In this document: positions 5,154-5,260 of the stretch, one piece after another
Layout of the letters: every line of letters begins with the position of its first letter
Numbering within the stretch: position 1 is the first letter of the stretch
Assembly (NCBI GenBank): GCA_944391155.1
Contig: CALXSO010000103.1
Span: forward strand, 1-5,260
DNA: 5,260 nt
Reading direction: 5' to 3'
Origin: an uncultured Clostridia bacterium
GTDB taxonomy: Bacteria; Bacillota; Clostridia; TANB77; CAG-508
The notes under the pieces: generated by a model
Told to the model about the DNA's origin: nothing
What the model saw: the letters and a program-made list of their open reading frames with translations, nothing else
The model's database searches: none
Program-made: the position numbers and the translations under genes

Positions 5154-5260
5154 AAAAGTAAATTCTAGATTTTGTTTAAAACTAGAATTTAGTCTTGGAA
5201 TGAAATTCTACCTATCTAGAATTTAGTCTTGTACAAAATTTAATTTGTACAAAAGTAAAT
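5154..5260. repeat. Cluster of short direct and inverted repeats forming hairpins
   Basis: CTAGAATTTAGTCTTG occurs twice exactly (5182-5197 and 5216-5231, 34 bases apart). TAAATTCTAG (5159-5168) is the inverse of CTAGAATTTA (5182-5191), giving a 10-base stem with a 13-base loop. AAATTCTA (5203-5210) pairs with TAGAATTT (5217-5224) around a 6-base loop. AAAAGTAAAT appears at 5154-5163 and again at 5251-5260, the last bases of the window, so a unit of about 97 bases may be starting over. No ORF runs through it. It could be the edge of a small palindromic mobile element, an operator cluster, or a structured RNA. Confidence 0.65.
5229..5252. repeat. Paired TTGTACAA palindromes
   Basis: The 8-base palindrome TTGTACAA occurs at 5229-5236 and 5245-5252, 16 bases apart. 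Together they form a larger inverted repeat (TTGTACAAA/TTTGTACAA, 6-base loop). The first copy overlaps the end of the second CTAGAATTTAGTCTTG repeat. Paired short palindromes can be an operator for a dimeric regulator or simply the third hairpin of the repeat cluster. Confidence 0.55.

Noticed and set aside
5154..5260. CRISPR array
   Set aside because: There are only two exact 16-base repeats with one 18-base gap. Repeat and spacer lengths do not fit, the repeats overlap other palindromes, and no cas gene is visible.
5154..5260. Type III toxin-antitoxin repeat RNA (ToxIN-like)
   Set aside because: The 34-base period is suggestive, but there are only two copies, the intervening sequences differ, and no toxin gene lies in the window. 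Kept only as a possibility to test.

Overview
The window is very AT-rich, with short intergenic gaps, Firmicutes-type Shine-Dalgarno sites (AAGGAGA, AGGTGA) and clear sigma-A promoters, several with an extended TGn -10 box. The LysS sequence is a bacterial class II enzyme. Together these suggest a low-GC Firmicute, most likely a Clostridia-type gut anaerobe. The species cannot be read from this window.

Left edge (1-188): the first 124 bases, read on the minus strand, are the 5' end of a group II intron ribozyme that runs off the window. The intron sits just beyond the end of lysS. Between them is a compact repeat made of two near-identical direct copies around a 24-base palindrome. That repeat includes the lysS stop codon and probably forms the lysS terminator.

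Middle (180-3303, all minus strand): lysS (lysyl-tRNA synthetase) has its own promoter. Behind it lies a small uncharacterised gene with its own promoter and terminator. Then comes a gap of about 260 bases holding a two-hairpin structure, which is either a terminator or a short plus-strand RNA. Last is a gene for a long charged coiled-coil protein of unknown function.

Divergent pair and convergent end (3303-4697): the coiled-coil gene and a plus-strand DUF1653 gene are fired from back-to-back promoters whose -10 boxes form a 12-base inverted repeat. DUF1653 converges on a minus-strand HD-domain phosphohydrolase gene with SAMHD1/dGTPase-like metal-site motifs, and one strong two-way terminator separates the two.

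Right edge (4701-5260): upstream of the HD gene, and probably once in its operon, is the wreck of a small single-pass membrane protein gene. It keeps a good promoter and ribosome site but is broken by at least two frameshifts. Beyond it is a cluster of short direct and inverted repeats that can fold into three successive hairpins and seems to begin again at the window edge.

The genes do not form one pathway. The window is mostly single-gene transcription units around a housekeeping gene, with mobile or repeated DNA at both edges. I do not see a complete new system. The best leads are the intron and repeat at the lysS 3' end, the right-edge hairpin repeats, and the decayed membrane gene beside the HD enzyme.
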